Positions 8,401-16,719 of a stretch of 62,751 nt of DNA are shown piece by piece; position 1 is the stretch's first letter, and the number at the start of each line of letters is the position of its first letter. The DNA is from an uncultured bacterium (GTDB taxonomy: Bacteria > Bacillota > Clostridia > Oscillospirales > Acutalibacteraceae), in the NCBI GenBank assembly GCA_905215855.1, contig CAJMRT010000008.1, positions 1-62,751 of the forward strand, read 5' to 3'. Position numbers and translations under genes: made by a program. Below the pieces are notes generated by a model. That model ran no database searches. It was not told where the DNA came from and saw only the letters and a program-made list of their open reading frames with translations.

Positions 8401-9069
8401 ACGGTTGCCCGACATTCTGAAACTTTCAACAACATCAAGTCTTTTGAGGAGTCTTACTCTCTTCTGACCTGAAGCGGTTTCGAGTTCTTCTTTAAGCGAA
8501 GCGGAAAGAGCCTCAAGGTCAATCTCGGCAAGGAGCTTTTTGATTGCCTCGGCACCCATACCTGCTTCAAAGTCATTTTCATACTTCTCACGCATATCAT
8601 TGTACTCACCCTCGGTAAGGCACTGATACTTTGCAAGGTCACGGCAGTCGCCGGGATCTGTTACGATGTACTGTGAGAAATAGAGTACATTCTCCAAAAG
8701 CTTGGGAGAAATATCAAGCATAAGGGCAATTCTTGAAGGAATTCCCTTGAAATACCAAATGTGTGACACAGGAGCGGCAAGCTCAATGTGTCCCATACGC
8801 TCTCTTCTGACCTTTGAACGGGTTACTTCAACACCGCAGCGGTCACAGATTTTACCCTTAAAACGGATTCTCTTGTATTTACCGCAGTGACATTCCCAGT
8901 CCTTTGTCGGTCCGAAAATGCGTTCGCAGAACAAGCCGTCTCTTTCAGGCTTGAGAGTACGATAGTTAATTGTCTCGGGCTTTTTAACTTCGCCGTAAGA
9001 CCATTCTCTCATCTGCTCAGGAGAAGCAAGTCCGATTTTAATTGAGTCAAAAACATTATTATCTATCAT
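5473..9069 (-). CDS. rpoC: RNA polymerase subunit beta'
   Basis: A 1198-residue protein, full length for Firmicutes. It carries the N-terminal zinc site (CHCGKYKRIRFKGKICDRCG, about residues 60-79), the Mg-binding NADFDGDQ near residue 448 at the active centre, the trigger-loop region (MRTFHTGG) and the second zinc site in the RAKHGACRKCYG region. It forms the catalytic core of RNA polymerase with beta. AAGGAGG lies close before its ATG at 9069, and rpoB ends 12 bases upstream, so the two are co-transcribed. The C-terminus is acidic, as in many Clostridia. Confidence 0.99.
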   Translation of the reverse strand: MIDNNVFDSIKIGLASPEQMREWSYGEVKKPETINYRTLKPERDGLFCERIFGPTKDWECHCGKYKRIRFKGKICDRCGVEVTRSKVRRERMGHIELAAPVSHIWYFKGIPSRIALMLDISPKLLENVLYFSQYIVTDPGDCRDLAKYQCLTEGEYNDMREKYENDFEAGMGAEAIKKLLAEIDLEALSASLKEELETASGQKRVRLLKRLDVVESFRMSGNRPEWMILDVVPVIPPDIRPMVQLDGGRFATSDLNDLYRRVINRNNRLKKLLELNAPEIIIRNEKRMLQESVDALIDNGRRGRPVTGPNNRALKSLSDMLKGKQGRFRQNLLGKRVDYSGRSVIVVGPELKMYQCGLPKEMALELFKPFVMKRLVETKAEQNIKSARKAVERAKDNVWDALEVVIKGHPVLLNRAPTLHRLGIQAFEPVLVEGRALKLHPLACTAYNADFDGDQMAVHVPLSAEAQAEARFLMLAAGNLLKPSDGQPVTVPTQDMILGSYYLTLDKDGERGEGKVFRDVDEVMMAYQTGIIELHSKIKVRRELEIDGKIESGIVDTTIGKIIFNNPIPQDLGFIDRSIPENRFKFEVDFLVGKSGLKKIIDKCIKIHGPVTTSVVLDHIKAQGYKYSTKGAITVAVCDAVIPPQKKAIIAEAEKEVDVIRDEFMMGLRSNEERYEEVLRIWEKATNDVTDALQKNLDRYNPIFMMADSGARGSMSQIRQLAGMRGLIANTSGKTIEIPIRANYREGLNILEYFISSRGARKGLADTALRTADSGYLTRRLVDVSQEVIIREEDCGTTEGLEIFDIKAGESNVIEGLHERLIGRYLLDDFCDSNGNVLVSKDIMMGDKEADIIVNSGVDHIKIRSVLECRAKHGACRKCYGSNLANRQPVTVGEAVGIIAAQSIGEPGTQLTMRTFHTGGVASAEDITQGLPRVEELFEARKPKSLAIISEIDGDVRFEEIKNAKHAVIFNKETGEERAYLIPFGFRVKVFDGDHIKKGDKITDGAVNPHDILDILGPEAVMNYLISEVQSTYRLQGVEINDKHIEVIVRQMMRKVKVEDAGDTGFMSGQTYDKNEVLYENEQIKKRIANGEEGLREATFTQLLLGITKAALATDSFLSAASFQETTRVLTDAAIKGKVDPLVGLKENVILGKIIPAGTGMQRYADVKLESNSEAEIVENDETEDVIVALEDDEIMDL

Positions 9070-9081
9070 TGCATTTCCTCC

Positions 9082-12000
9082 TTACATATCGTCACTGCCA
9101 AAGTCATCGTTGAAATCATCCGATGTGTAGCTGTCCTCTTCAACATCGGCAAGTGAATCGTCAAACATATTGCCTTCTTCGCCGCCCTCGTCAAGAGTGT
9201 AGCCGTCCATTGATGTCATTACATGGTCTTCTTCAAATTCCGGATTTGTTGCATCAACAATATCCTCGTCCTCATCAAACTTCTGCTTAATGTCAATTTC
9301 TTCACCGTCAGAGTTAAGAACACGAACATCAAGTGAAAGTGACTGGAGTTCCTTAATAAGAACTCTGAATGACTCAGGAATACCCGGAGCAGGAATATTC
9401 TGACCTTTAACGATAGCCTCGTAGGTCTTAACACGGCCGACAACATCGTCCGACTTAACTGTAAGAATTTCCTGAAGTGTATAAGCAGCACCGTAAGCCT
9501 CAAGCGCCCAAACTTCCATCTCACCGAAACGCTGACCGCCGAACTGGGCTTTACCGCCGAGTGGCTGCTGTGTAACGAGAGAGTAAGGACCTGTGCTTCT
9601 TGCGTGGATTTTTTCATCAACGAGGTGATGGAGCTTGAGGTAGTACATATAACCTACTGTTACAGGGTTATCGAAACGCTCGCCTGTACGGCCGTCAACA
9701 AGCCATGTCTTACCGTCCTCGCTGTAACCTGCATCTTTAAGACACTGGAAAATGTCCTGCTCATGAGCGCCGTCAAATACAGGAGTCATAATCTTCCAGC
9801 CAAGCGCCTTTGCGGCATAACCGAGGTGAACCTCAAGAACCTGACCGATGTTCATACGAGAAGGTACACCCAACGGGTTAAGTACGATGTCAAGCGGAGT
9901 ACCGTCAGGAAGGAACGGCATATCTTCCATTGGGAGAATTCTTGAAATAACACCCTTGTTACCGTGACGACCTGCCATCTTATCGCCTACGCTGATTTTT
10001 CTCTTTAATGCAAGGTAAACTCTTACAACCTTATTTACACCGGGCTGGAGTTCGTTTCTGCTGTCTGCACGGGTAAATACCTTAACATCGACAACAGTAC
10101 CGCATTCACCGTGAGGCACACGGAGAGATGTATCTCTGACTTCTCTTGCCTTTTCACCGAAGATTGCACGAAGGAGTCTTTCCTCGGCTGTAAGCTCTGT
10201 TTCACCCTTTGGAGTTACTTTACCGACAAGGATATCGCCTGCTTTAACCTCAGAACCGATCTGAATGATACCGTCCTCGTCAAGATATTTGAGAACATCT
10301 TCACCGACATTCGGGATATCTCTTGTAATCTCTTCGGGACCGAGCTTTGTATCTCTTGCCTCTGTGTCATATTCTTCAATGTGAATTGATGTATAAACAT
10401 CATCACGAACGATTTTTTCGTTGATAAGAACAGCATCCTCGTAGTTGTAACCTTCCCATGTCATAAAGCCGATGAGAGCGTTCTTACCGAGAGCAACTTC
10501 ACCGTTTTCGGTAGCAGGACCGTCTGCGAGAACTTCGCCCTTCTTAACTCTCTGTCCTCTTGACACGATAGGACGCTGGTTGATACATGTACCCTGGTTA
10601 GAGCGGAGGAACTTGATAACTTCAAAGTCCTGAACTCTGCCCGAGTCATACTGTACACGAATGTTACGGGCATCAACGCTCATAACGATACCGTCTTCCT
10701 CAGCGAGGATACAAACGCCTGAGTCTGTACCTGCCTTGTACTCCATACCTGTACCAACGATAGGAGCCTCACTGCGGAGGAGCGGAACTGCCTGACGCTG
10801 CATGTTCGCACCCATGAGAGCACGGTTTGCGTCATCGTTTTCAAGGAACGGAATCATAGCCGTAGCAACAGATACAACCATCTTAGGAGATACATCCATG
10901 AAGTCGAATCTTTCGGGAGAATACTCTACGAATTCGTCACGGTAACGACCTACGACTCTTGAATGAACAAATCTGCCGTTTTCATCAAGCGGTTCGTTAG
11001 CCTGTGCAACAGCGTAGTTATCCTCAACATCGGCTGTCATATAAACAACCTCGTCGGTTACAACACCTGTTTCCTTGTCAATTTTACGATAAGGAGCTTC
11101 GATAAAGCCGTACTTGTTGATACGGGCAAATGAAGCAAGATATGAGATAAGACCGATGTTAGGACCTTCAGGAGTTTCGATAGGACACATACGGCCATAG
11201 TGTGTGTAGTGTACGTCACGAACCTCAAATCCTGCACGATCTCTTGAAAGACCGCCCGGACCGAGGGCTGAAAGACGACGCTTGTGGGTAAGCTCTGCAA
11301 GCGGGTTACCCTGATCCATAAACTGAGAAAGCGGTGAAGAACCGAAAAATTCTTTGATTGCCGCTGTTACAGGACGGATATTGATGAGTGAGTTAGGCGA
11401 AAGCGACTCCATATCCTGTGACTGGGTTGTCATTCTCTCTCTTACTACTCTTTCAAGACGGGAGAAACCGATTCTGAACTGGTTCTGAAGAAGTTCGCCT
11501 ACGCAGCGGATTCTTCTGTTGCCAAGGTGGTCGATATCGTCTGTGTTACCAACACCGTGAGCAACGCAGTTGAGGTAGTTGATTGTTGCAAAAATATCGT
11601 CAACTGTAATGTGGTTAGGAACAAGCTCATCTGCACGGCTTCTGAGCATTTCCTTGAGGTCATCCTCGTTTTCGCAAGCATCAAGAATTTCGCAAAGAAC
11701 ATCAAAACGAACATGTTCTTTGATGTCGCACTCTGCTTCTGCGTCAAAATCAACATAGCAAGCTATGTCAACCATACCGTTTGAAATAACCTTAACGATT
11801 GTTTCGTCGGCAGCCTTTACATAGGCAATCTTAACACCGGCATTTTCGATTTCAAAAGCCTTTTCCTTTGTGATTTTTTCATCACGAAGAGCCATAACCT
11901 CGCCTGTGCGTGGGTTGGCAATCGGCTCTGCAAGAACCTGACCTTCAAGACGGTTTGCAATACCGAGCTTTTTGTTGTATTTATATCTGCCTACTCTTGA

Positions 12001-12807
12001 CATATCATAACGATTAGGGTCAAAGAACAGGTTGTTTATATGTGTCTGCGCACTGTCAACTGTCGGAGGCTCAGACGGACGGAGCTTTTTGTAAACCTCG
12101 ATAAGACCTTCTTCAACATTTGAAGCGGCATCCTTTTCGATAGTAGCTCTCATTCTTTCATCGTCACCGAAATAGTCGAGAATCTCGGCATCTGTGCCAA
12201 GACCGAGTGCTCTGATAAATGATGTAACGGGAAGCTTACGGTTCTTATCAATACGAACATAGAAAACATCGTTTACATCGGTTTCATACTCAAGCCATGC
12301 ACCACGATTCGGGATAACTGTTGTTGAATACAGTTCCTTACCGGTTTTATCGTGATCCATTTTATAGTAAACGCCCGGGCTTCTTACAAGCTGTGAAACG
12401 ATAACACGCTCAGCACCGTTGATAACAAATGTGCCGCTTGCGGTCATCAGCGGGAAATCGCCCATAAATACATTGCTCTCCTTGATTTCACCCGTTGACT
12501 TGTTCAAAAGTCTTGCGGTTACTCTGAGAGCGGCTGAATATGTTGCGTCACGAACCTTACACTCGATTACGCTGTAGTTCGGGTGATCAACATCAAGTGT
12601 GTAGTCGATAAAATCAAGAACCAGGTTGTCCTGATAATCGGTAATGCCCGAAACATCTTTAAATACTTCTTTAAGACCTTCGTCAAGCAACCATTTGTAT
12701 GACGCTTTCTGAATGTCAATAAGATTAGGCATATCAATTACTTCATCGATTTTACCAAAACTCATTCTTTCGGTGTTGCCAAGCTTTACGGGTTTGACAT
12801 TAACCAT
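9082..12807 (-). CDS. rpoB: RNA polymerase subunit beta
   Basis: A 1241-residue protein of normal clostridial length. The start is the ATG at 12807 (MVNVKPVKLG), about 10 bases after AAGGAG; an in-frame ATG at 12846 has no ribosome site. Recognisable regions include the fork and rifampicin region (SQFMDQGNPLAELTHKRRLS and GRMCPIETPEGPNIG) and, near the C-terminus, the flap and switch elements (KISVGDKMAGRHGNKG). The C-terminal tail is long and acidic. It forms an operon with rpoC only. In most Firmicutes rplJ-rplL precede rpoB, but here 780 noncoding bases and a dedicated promoter do. Confidence 0.99.
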   Translation of the reverse strand: MVNVKPVKLGNTERMSFGKIDEVIDMPNLIDIQKASYKWLLDEGLKEVFKDVSGITDYQDNLVLDFIDYTLDVDHPNYSVIECKVRDATYSAALRVTARLLNKSTGEIKESNVFMGDFPLMTASGTFVINGAERVIVSQLVRSPGVYYKMDHDKTGKELYSTTVIPNRGAWLEYETDVNDVFYVRIDKNRKLPVTSFIRALGLGTDAEILDYFGDDERMRATIEKDAASNVEEGLIEVYKKLRPSEPPTVDSAQTHINNLFFDPNRYDMSRVGRYKYNKKLGIANRLEGQVLAEPIANPRTGEVMALRDEKITKEKAFEIENAGVKIAYVKAADETIVKVISNGMVDIACYVDFDAEAECDIKEHVRFDVLCEILDACENEDDLKEMLRSRADELVPNHITVDDIFATINYLNCVAHGVGNTDDIDHLGNRRIRCVGELLQNQFRIGFSRLERVVRERMTTQSQDMESLSPNSLINIRPVTAAIKEFFGSSPLSQFMDQGNPLAELTHKRRLSALGPGGLSRDRAGFEVRDVHYTHYGRMCPIETPEGPNIGLISYLASFARINKYGFIEAPYRKIDKETGVVTDEVVYMTADVEDNYAVAQANEPLDENGRFVHSRVVGRYRDEFVEYSPERFDFMDVSPKMVVSVATAMIPFLENDDANRALMGANMQRQAVPLLRSEAPIVGTGMEYKAGTDSGVCILAEEDGIVMSVDARNIRVQYDSGRVQDFEVIKFLRSNQGTCINQRPIVSRGQRVKKGEVLADGPATENGEVALGKNALIGFMTWEGYNYEDAVLINEKIVRDDVYTSIHIEEYDTEARDTKLGPEEITRDIPNVGEDVLKYLDEDGIIQIGSEVKAGDILVGKVTPKGETELTAEERLLRAIFGEKAREVRDTSLRVPHGECGTVVDVKVFTRADSRNELQPGVNKVVRVYLALKRKISVGDKMAGRHGNKGVISRILPMEDMPFLPDGTPLDIVLNPLGVPSRMNIGQVLEVHLGYAAKALGWKIMTPVFDGAHEQDIFQCLKDAGYSEDGKTWLVDGRTGERFDNPVTVGYMYYLKLHHLVDEKIHARSTGPYSLVTQQPLGGKAQFGGQRFGEMEVWALEAYGAAYTLQEILTVKSDDVVGRVKTYEAIVKGQNIPAPGIPESFRVLIKELQSLSLDVRVLNSDGEEIDIKQKFDEDEDIVDATNPEFEEDHVMTSMDGYTLDEGGEEGNMFDDSLADVEEDSYTSDDFNDDFGSDDM

Positions 12808-12981
12808 AGGCGTATCACTCCTTAAAAAATCTATGAAACGGGGCAAGCGGTACTGAAAACCTGCTCATAAAAAGCTCTTGACACAAAAGGATTTTTGTGA
12901 TAATATCCCCTTGTTGAGAAAAGTTTTTTGCGGTTTTTCCCGACCTCTTCGGTACATATCCCCATTATGGTACATTTTATT

Positions 12982-13010
12982 ATTCTATATTGAAATAATC
13001 AATAAGTCAA
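12982..13010 (-). promoter_or_regulatory. Sigma-A promoter of rpoB-rpoC
   Basis: TTGACT (13010-13005) and TAGAAT (12987-12982) are separated by exactly 17 bases on the minus strand. The predicted leader to the rpoB start is about 170 bases. Confidence 0.7.
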
Positions 13011-13184
13011 GAGAATTTTCGGATTTTTTTCGGGTTTTCCTGACTTTTTTTAATATTTTTTTATTTTTCACAGATTTTATTTCCCGAATAGAATTATTAT
13101 TCTTTTCAGGCTGTTTTTTACATCTCAATGCAACACCCGACACGGTGTATAGTTTTAAGCAGTTGTGACGGATATTATACGCCC

Positions 13185-13480
13185 GCACGGTGAATCACCG
13201 TCCTCGGTTCGTGAAGACAGTATGATATTGAAAAAAACATATTATGCCCGAGCGTAAAATTGTAATTGTTCGCACAATCCAAATGTAGCGGCGAACCGTG
13301 TTCGCTAATTGATTTGTGTGCAAACACAAATCAAGCAAAACCAATTTTTTCGGTAAATAGCAAATATAAATTTCATATAACAAACGATTTGTATTAAGTC
13401 GAACCGATTTTACAATCGTTTCGATTGGTGAACACAGTTCACCGCTACAGTATTACAATCGCTTTGTCGAATTTATAAAA
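13185..13480. repeat. Composite noncoding repeat, copy B
   Basis: No gene is seen between 13011 and 13534. The stretch contains GTTCGTGAAGACAGTATGAT (13207-13226), then CCCGAGCGTAAAATTGTAAT (13247-13266), then GTAGCGGCGAACCGTGTTCG (13285-13304), and a second palindrome ending CACCGCTACAG near 13450. This is the same module order as copies A, C and D, in the opposite orientation. Confidence 0.65.
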
Positions 13481-13524
13481 TTTGCTTTTAAATATAATTT
13501 CTACTATTAGCAACTGGAATCTGA

Positions 13525-13567
13525 GCAAAAAATTACGGCATAACCGAAATCTAATCGGTTATGCCGT
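13525..13567 (-). terminator. Terminator of the zinc-ribbon/lipoprotein operon
   Basis: ACGGCATAACCGA (13535-13547) pairs perfectly with TCGGTTATGCCGT (13555-13567), a 13-bp stem. On the minus strand it is followed by AATTTTTTG. Confidence 0.8.
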
Positions 13568-13593
13568 TTTTATGTTTATGTACCCGAACACCC

Positions 13594-14070
13594 TTATTCT
13601 CGTTTTGACTTTAGATAGTTTTCAAAGGCTTCTTTGATAACTGAATGTTTTTCGTCTTCATCTGCATCACTGTTCCAATCTGTTCCATCTGTTGCGTTTT
13701 TTACCATATATGAAGTGCTCCATTCCTTAATATCATGGTCATATATGTCATAAGTGATTTGTTCCATTGTACCATCGTCAAGATTAAGATAATAACCGCA
13801 TCCATAATAACCTGCGATTGGGTAATTGATGTAAAATGCCATTTGACCTCCGTTGGCAAAATTATAAAAGCTGATTTTGTCGATTGAAAATGTTTTTCCG
13901 CTATCGTCCTTTGTAACATCCCAATTTTCAATATTTTCATAAACGAGGTCAATGTATTTAGTATCAGTATCCGTAATCATAACAGAGTTTTCTGTATTTT
14001 CTGCTTTTCCGCAGGCAGAGGTAAGTAAAATAATAGACATAGCTGTTATTAAAATTATAAGTTTTTTCAT
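13594..14070 (-). CDS. Small lipoprotein of unknown function
   Basis: A 158-residue protein from the ATG at 14070, with GGAGAGG upstream. The signal peptide is short (MKKLIILITA start) and ends in LTSAC, predicting lipidation near Cys20. The mature part is acidic and rich in Tyr and Asp, and I recognise no family. Its ATG overlaps the stop of the zinc-ribbon gene by 4 bases (ATGA), so the two are translationally coupled and probably act at the same membrane. The operon starts from a consensus promoter overlapped by dyads and faces an XRE gene. Confidence 0.75.
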   Translation of the reverse strand: MKKLIILITAMSIILLTSACGKAENTENSVMITDTDTKYIDLVYENIENWDVTKDDSGKTFSIDKISFYNFANGGQMAFYINYPIAGYYGCGYYLNLDDGTMEQITYDIYDHDIKEWSTSYMVKNATDGTDWNSDADEDEKHSVIKEAFENYLKSKRE

Positions 14071-14729
14071 TTTGGTTTTACCTCTCCACATCCGCATGTT
14101 CCGACATAATTCTGATTTATCTTTCCGCATTTTGGGCATTGCCATTCACCTGTTTGCGGCTTGGTAAAGGTTATTACTTTTGGCGAACTGCAATTCAAAC
14201 AATATTTAACACTATCTGCATTTGAGCGTCCACATTTAGGGCATTCCCATTGATTAGATGAAAAAAGACATTCTTTGTTATCAATATTATTTGATCGCGA
14301 ATTTATATTGTTTAAGTACATATCATATGCTTTGTTTGCCGATGAGTTTACTTTTTGAATTGCACATGCAAAAATTACGGCAATTATTTCGAGAAACGCC
14401 GCAATCATCATGCCTGTGAGATTTTCATCACGGTGATGATCTATATAAGATGATACATTCATTATAAAGACAATTGTTGCAGCAATTTCTAAAATAATGA
14501 ATAGAACTACATACACCATTCGTTCAGGGTGTTTTGTATGATAGTCATCCATAAATTCTTCTTTACTTTTAATTCGCTCAGTCTTTCTCTCTGTATGCTG
14601 TACATTAAAATTCAGATTTGCATTTCGGTTAGAAAAATTATCCGATACAGAATTTCCTATTTGTGCACCGCAGTGCTGGCAAAACACACTTCCCTCATCA
14701 ATTTGTTTTCCACACTTTTGACAATACAT
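14067..14729 (-). CDS. Zinc-ribbon membrane protein
   Basis: A 220-residue protein. The N-terminus is a double-CxxC zinc ribbon (YCQKCG...FCQHCG, residues 2-21). Two hydrophobic segments follow in the middle (about 70-95 and 106-125). The C-terminus has two more ribbons (WECPKCG...YCLNCS and WQCPKCG...CGCG). The ribbons are probably cytoplasmic and structural, or bind a partner. An AGGAGAG ribosome site precedes the ATG at 14729. It is first in an operon with the lipoprotein gene. Such proteins are common in Clostridia and their role is unknown. Confidence 0.8.
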   Translation of the reverse strand: MYCQKCGKQIDEGSVFCQHCGAQIGNSVSDNFSNRNANLNFNVQHTERKTERIKSKEEFMDDYHTKHPERMVYVVLFIILEIAATIVFIMNVSSYIDHHRDENLTGMMIAAFLEIIAVIFACAIQKVNSSANKAYDMYLNNINSRSNNIDNKECLFSSNQWECPKCGRSNADSVKYCLNCSSPKVITFTKPQTGEWQCPKCGKINQNYVGTCGCGEVKPK

Positions 14730-14809
14730 AATTCTCTCCTCAATTCATAATATATTATTTATTGCTTTAATTTGTTTTTCAACAATGTTCAATTAACGAT
14801 TACAATAAG

Positions 14810-14838
14810 ATTATATACTATAGTATAGGCATTGTCAA
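14810..14838 (-). promoter_or_regulatory. Perfect consensus promoter of the zinc-ribbon operon
   Basis: On the minus strand TTGACA (14838-14833), 17 bases, then TATAAT (14815-14810). Both hexamers match sigma-A consensus exactly. A promoter this strong normally needs repression, and dyads overlap it. Confidence 0.8.
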
Positions 14839-14848
14839 CACTATAGTG
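14814..14848. promoter_or_regulatory. Paired ACTATAGT operators
   Basis: TATACTATAGTATA (14814-14827) and CACTATAGTG (14839-14848) are both perfect palindromes sharing ACTATAGT, with centres 23 bp apart. They flank or overlap the -35 and spacer of the zinc-ribbon promoter. The likely ligand is the adjacent XRE protein; this is inference. Confidence 0.55.
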
Positions 14849-14935
14849 CATATTTTATGCTTTTTATTACATTGTGTGCAAAATTAATGTGTATTAGTAT
14901 AATTAAAAAGTACCCTAAAGAGCAGGATGAAGCAT

Positions 14936-15298
14936 ATGGAACGCACCGAACTTAACAAAAAGATAGGACAAAACATTCGGAAATATCGTTTAAAAATTGA
15001 TATCAGCCAAGAAAATCTTGCTATGTCGGCAGGTCTTTATCCTGCATATCTCGGCAGACTTGAACGAGGTGAAAAGTGTCCCACAATAGACACACTGTAT
15101 AAAATATCCTGTGCGCTCGGTATAACAATCAATGAACTTATTTGTTTTGATTCCAAAATCGACTCATCGCCAACTAATAATCAGGCAAAAATGCGAATTG
15201 AAGAAGCGTTAAAACAAATTCCTGACACACAACAATTGCGAATTGCAGAAATTGTTGAAAATATCGCAGTCATAATAAAAGAAGAAAAAAATCAGTAG
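14936..15298 (+). CDS. XRE-family regulator
   Basis: About 120 residues. Either ATG (14927 or 14936) is possible; AGGATG lies 6-7 bases before 14936. The helix-turn-helix spans about residues 8-64 (ISQENLAMSAGL, then AYLGRLERGEK as recognition helix, with the typical PTIDTLYKISCALG). The C-terminal 45 residues are a helical extension. It is divergent from the zinc-ribbon/lipoprotein operon, whose consensus promoter is covered by two ACTATAGT palindromes, so it is probably that operon's repressor. A TATAAT near 14900 may be its own -10. Confidence 0.88.
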   Translation: MERTELNKKIGQNIRKYRLKIDISQENLAMSAGLYPAYLGRLERGEKCPTIDTLYKISCALGITINELICFDSKIDSSPTNNQAKMRIEEALKQIPDTQQLRIAEIVENIAVIIKEEKNQ

Positions 15299-15441
15299 TA
15301 GCGGCAGTCAGTGACCACCGGTACAGTATTACAATCACTTTGCGGCATTTATAAACTTATATCTATCAAATGTTCTGTGACATTACTAGCGGGCGTCCAA
15401 TGAACGCCCCTACATTTAAACAACAACTTTCATACAAACAA
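15299..15441. repeat. Dispersed palindromic repeat
   Basis: This contains a degraded GTAGCGGCAGTCAGTGACCA-type module just after the XRE stop and GGGCGTCCAATGAACGCCCC plus TAC (15391-15413). The latter is the same palindrome as at 1511-1533. Confidence 0.55.
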
Positions 15442-15480
15442 AAATCGCATCAGAGCTTTTTCGGGCATCTGATGCGATTT
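15437..15480 (-). terminator. Terminator of the TtcA-like/PP2C operon
   Basis: AAATCGCATCAGA (15442-15454) pairs perfectly with TCTGATGCGATTT (15468-15480). On the minus strand the stem is followed by TTTGTTTG. An AT-rich TTTTCAATTTTCAACTTTCA module lies between it and the operon's last stop codon. Confidence 0.75.
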
Positions 15481-15554
15481 CTATATTATACTATTTTCTC
15501 GAATTGGGAACGGCGGCTCGCCGTAATTTTTCATTTTCAATTTTCAACTTTCAA

Positions 15555-16709
15555 TTAGTTACCCTTCCCCATATCATCATATCTATCAAGAAACGAAACC
15601 TTATTATCGCCCTGTTTATATGAAATAATCGTATCGAGGTTGACATTTTCAACGCTGTGGAAAATGTTGCTTTCAATCTGGGGATTGATTTTCTTCAGAT
15701 TTGCTATAAGCTGTTTGATTTCCTGTCGTTTTGAGCCTGTGTTGCTGTTCGGGGAGCAGGTTGTGCAGGTGTCCGTAAAACGGCACGCACATTGAATGAA
15801 ATTCAGCTTGTTGTAATCTCGCCAATGCTTGATTTCAGCCTCACGAACGAGGTAGAGAGGGCGGATAAGTTCCATTCCCTCATAGTTTGTGCTGTGGAGC
15901 TTCGGCATCATCGTCTGAACCTGACCGCCGTAGAGCATACCCATAAGGATAGTTTCTATAACATCGTCATAGTGATGACCGAGTGCGATTTTGTTACAGC
16001 CGAGCTGCTTTGCCTTTTTGTAGAGATAACCTCTCCTCATCCTTGCGCAAAGGTAGCAGGGATATTTGTCAACATTGTAAACAGAATTAAAAATATCTGT
16101 TTCAAAAACAGTTATCGGAATGTTAAGCCTACGGGCATTGCTCTCGATTACATCACGATTTTCAACGCTGTAGCCCGGGTCCATTACAAGAAAAACAAGC
16201 TCAAACGGAAATTTATTGTGCCTTTTCAACTCCTGAAAAAGCTTTGCCATCAGCATTGAATCCTTGCCACCCGAAATGCAGACGGCAATTTTATCGTTCG
16301 GCTCAACAAGCTTGTACTCGATTATCGCCGCAGTAAATCTGCTCCAAATCGTCTTGCTGAACTTTTTGCGGATACTTTTTTCAACATCGGTTGCATAGTC
16401 CTCATTCTCGAATTGACCTCTCAGCCAACTGTAATAACCGCCCTCAAGATTCACGGCATTGAATCCGTCATCACGCAGATTTTCTGCAAGCTCGTCACTT
16501 ATCTGACCGCTTTTGCAACAGAGGACAACAAGCTTGTCTTTTGGCAAAAGTGAATTGTCCCCTTTTATTTTTGCAAGCGGAATATTCTTTGCACCGTCAA
16601 TGTGACCGTATTCAAACGAAATTTCATCTCGGATATCGACAAGAGTATATTTCTCGTCAAGCTTTCTCATCTGTTCTATTGTAATCTGATTGTTTTCCGA
16701 TTTAAACAT
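15555..16709 (-). CDS. Rhodanese-TtcA fusion, tRNA thiolation enzyme
   Basis: A 384-residue two-domain protein. Residues 5-105 are a rhodanese domain with the persulfide cysteine in VLCCKSG (Cys64/65). Residues of about 115-370 are a PP-loop ATPase of the TtcA type, with SGGKDS at about 145-150, PCYLC near 216, and a second Cys cluster (CACRFTDTCTTC) that would complete an iron-sulfur site. TtcA enzymes make 2-thiocytidine in tRNA. Fusing the sulfur carrier to the thiolase suggests direct persulfide hand-off, which is inference. It lies 10 bases after the PP2C gene in one operon. Substrate identity within the family is uncertain. Confidence 0.85.
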   Translation of the reverse strand: MFKSENNQITIEQMRKLDEKYTLVDIRDEISFEYGHIDGAKNIPLAKIKGDNSLLPKDKLVVLCCKSGQISDELAENLRDDGFNAVNLEGGYYSWLRGQFENEDYATDVEKSIRKKFSKTIWSRFTAAIIEYKLVEPNDKIAVCISGGKDSMLMAKLFQELKRHNKFPFELVFLVMDPGYSVENRDVIESNARRLNIPITVFETDIFNSVYNVDKYPCYLCARMRRGYLYKKAKQLGCNKIALGHHYDDVIETILMGMLYGGQVQTMMPKLHSTNYEGMELIRPLYLVREAEIKHWRDYNKLNFIQCACRFTDTCTTCSPNSNTGSKRQEIKQLIANLKKINPQIESNIFHSVENVNLDTIISYKQGDNKVSFLDRYDDMGKGN

Positions 16710-16719
16710 TCATAACCCT

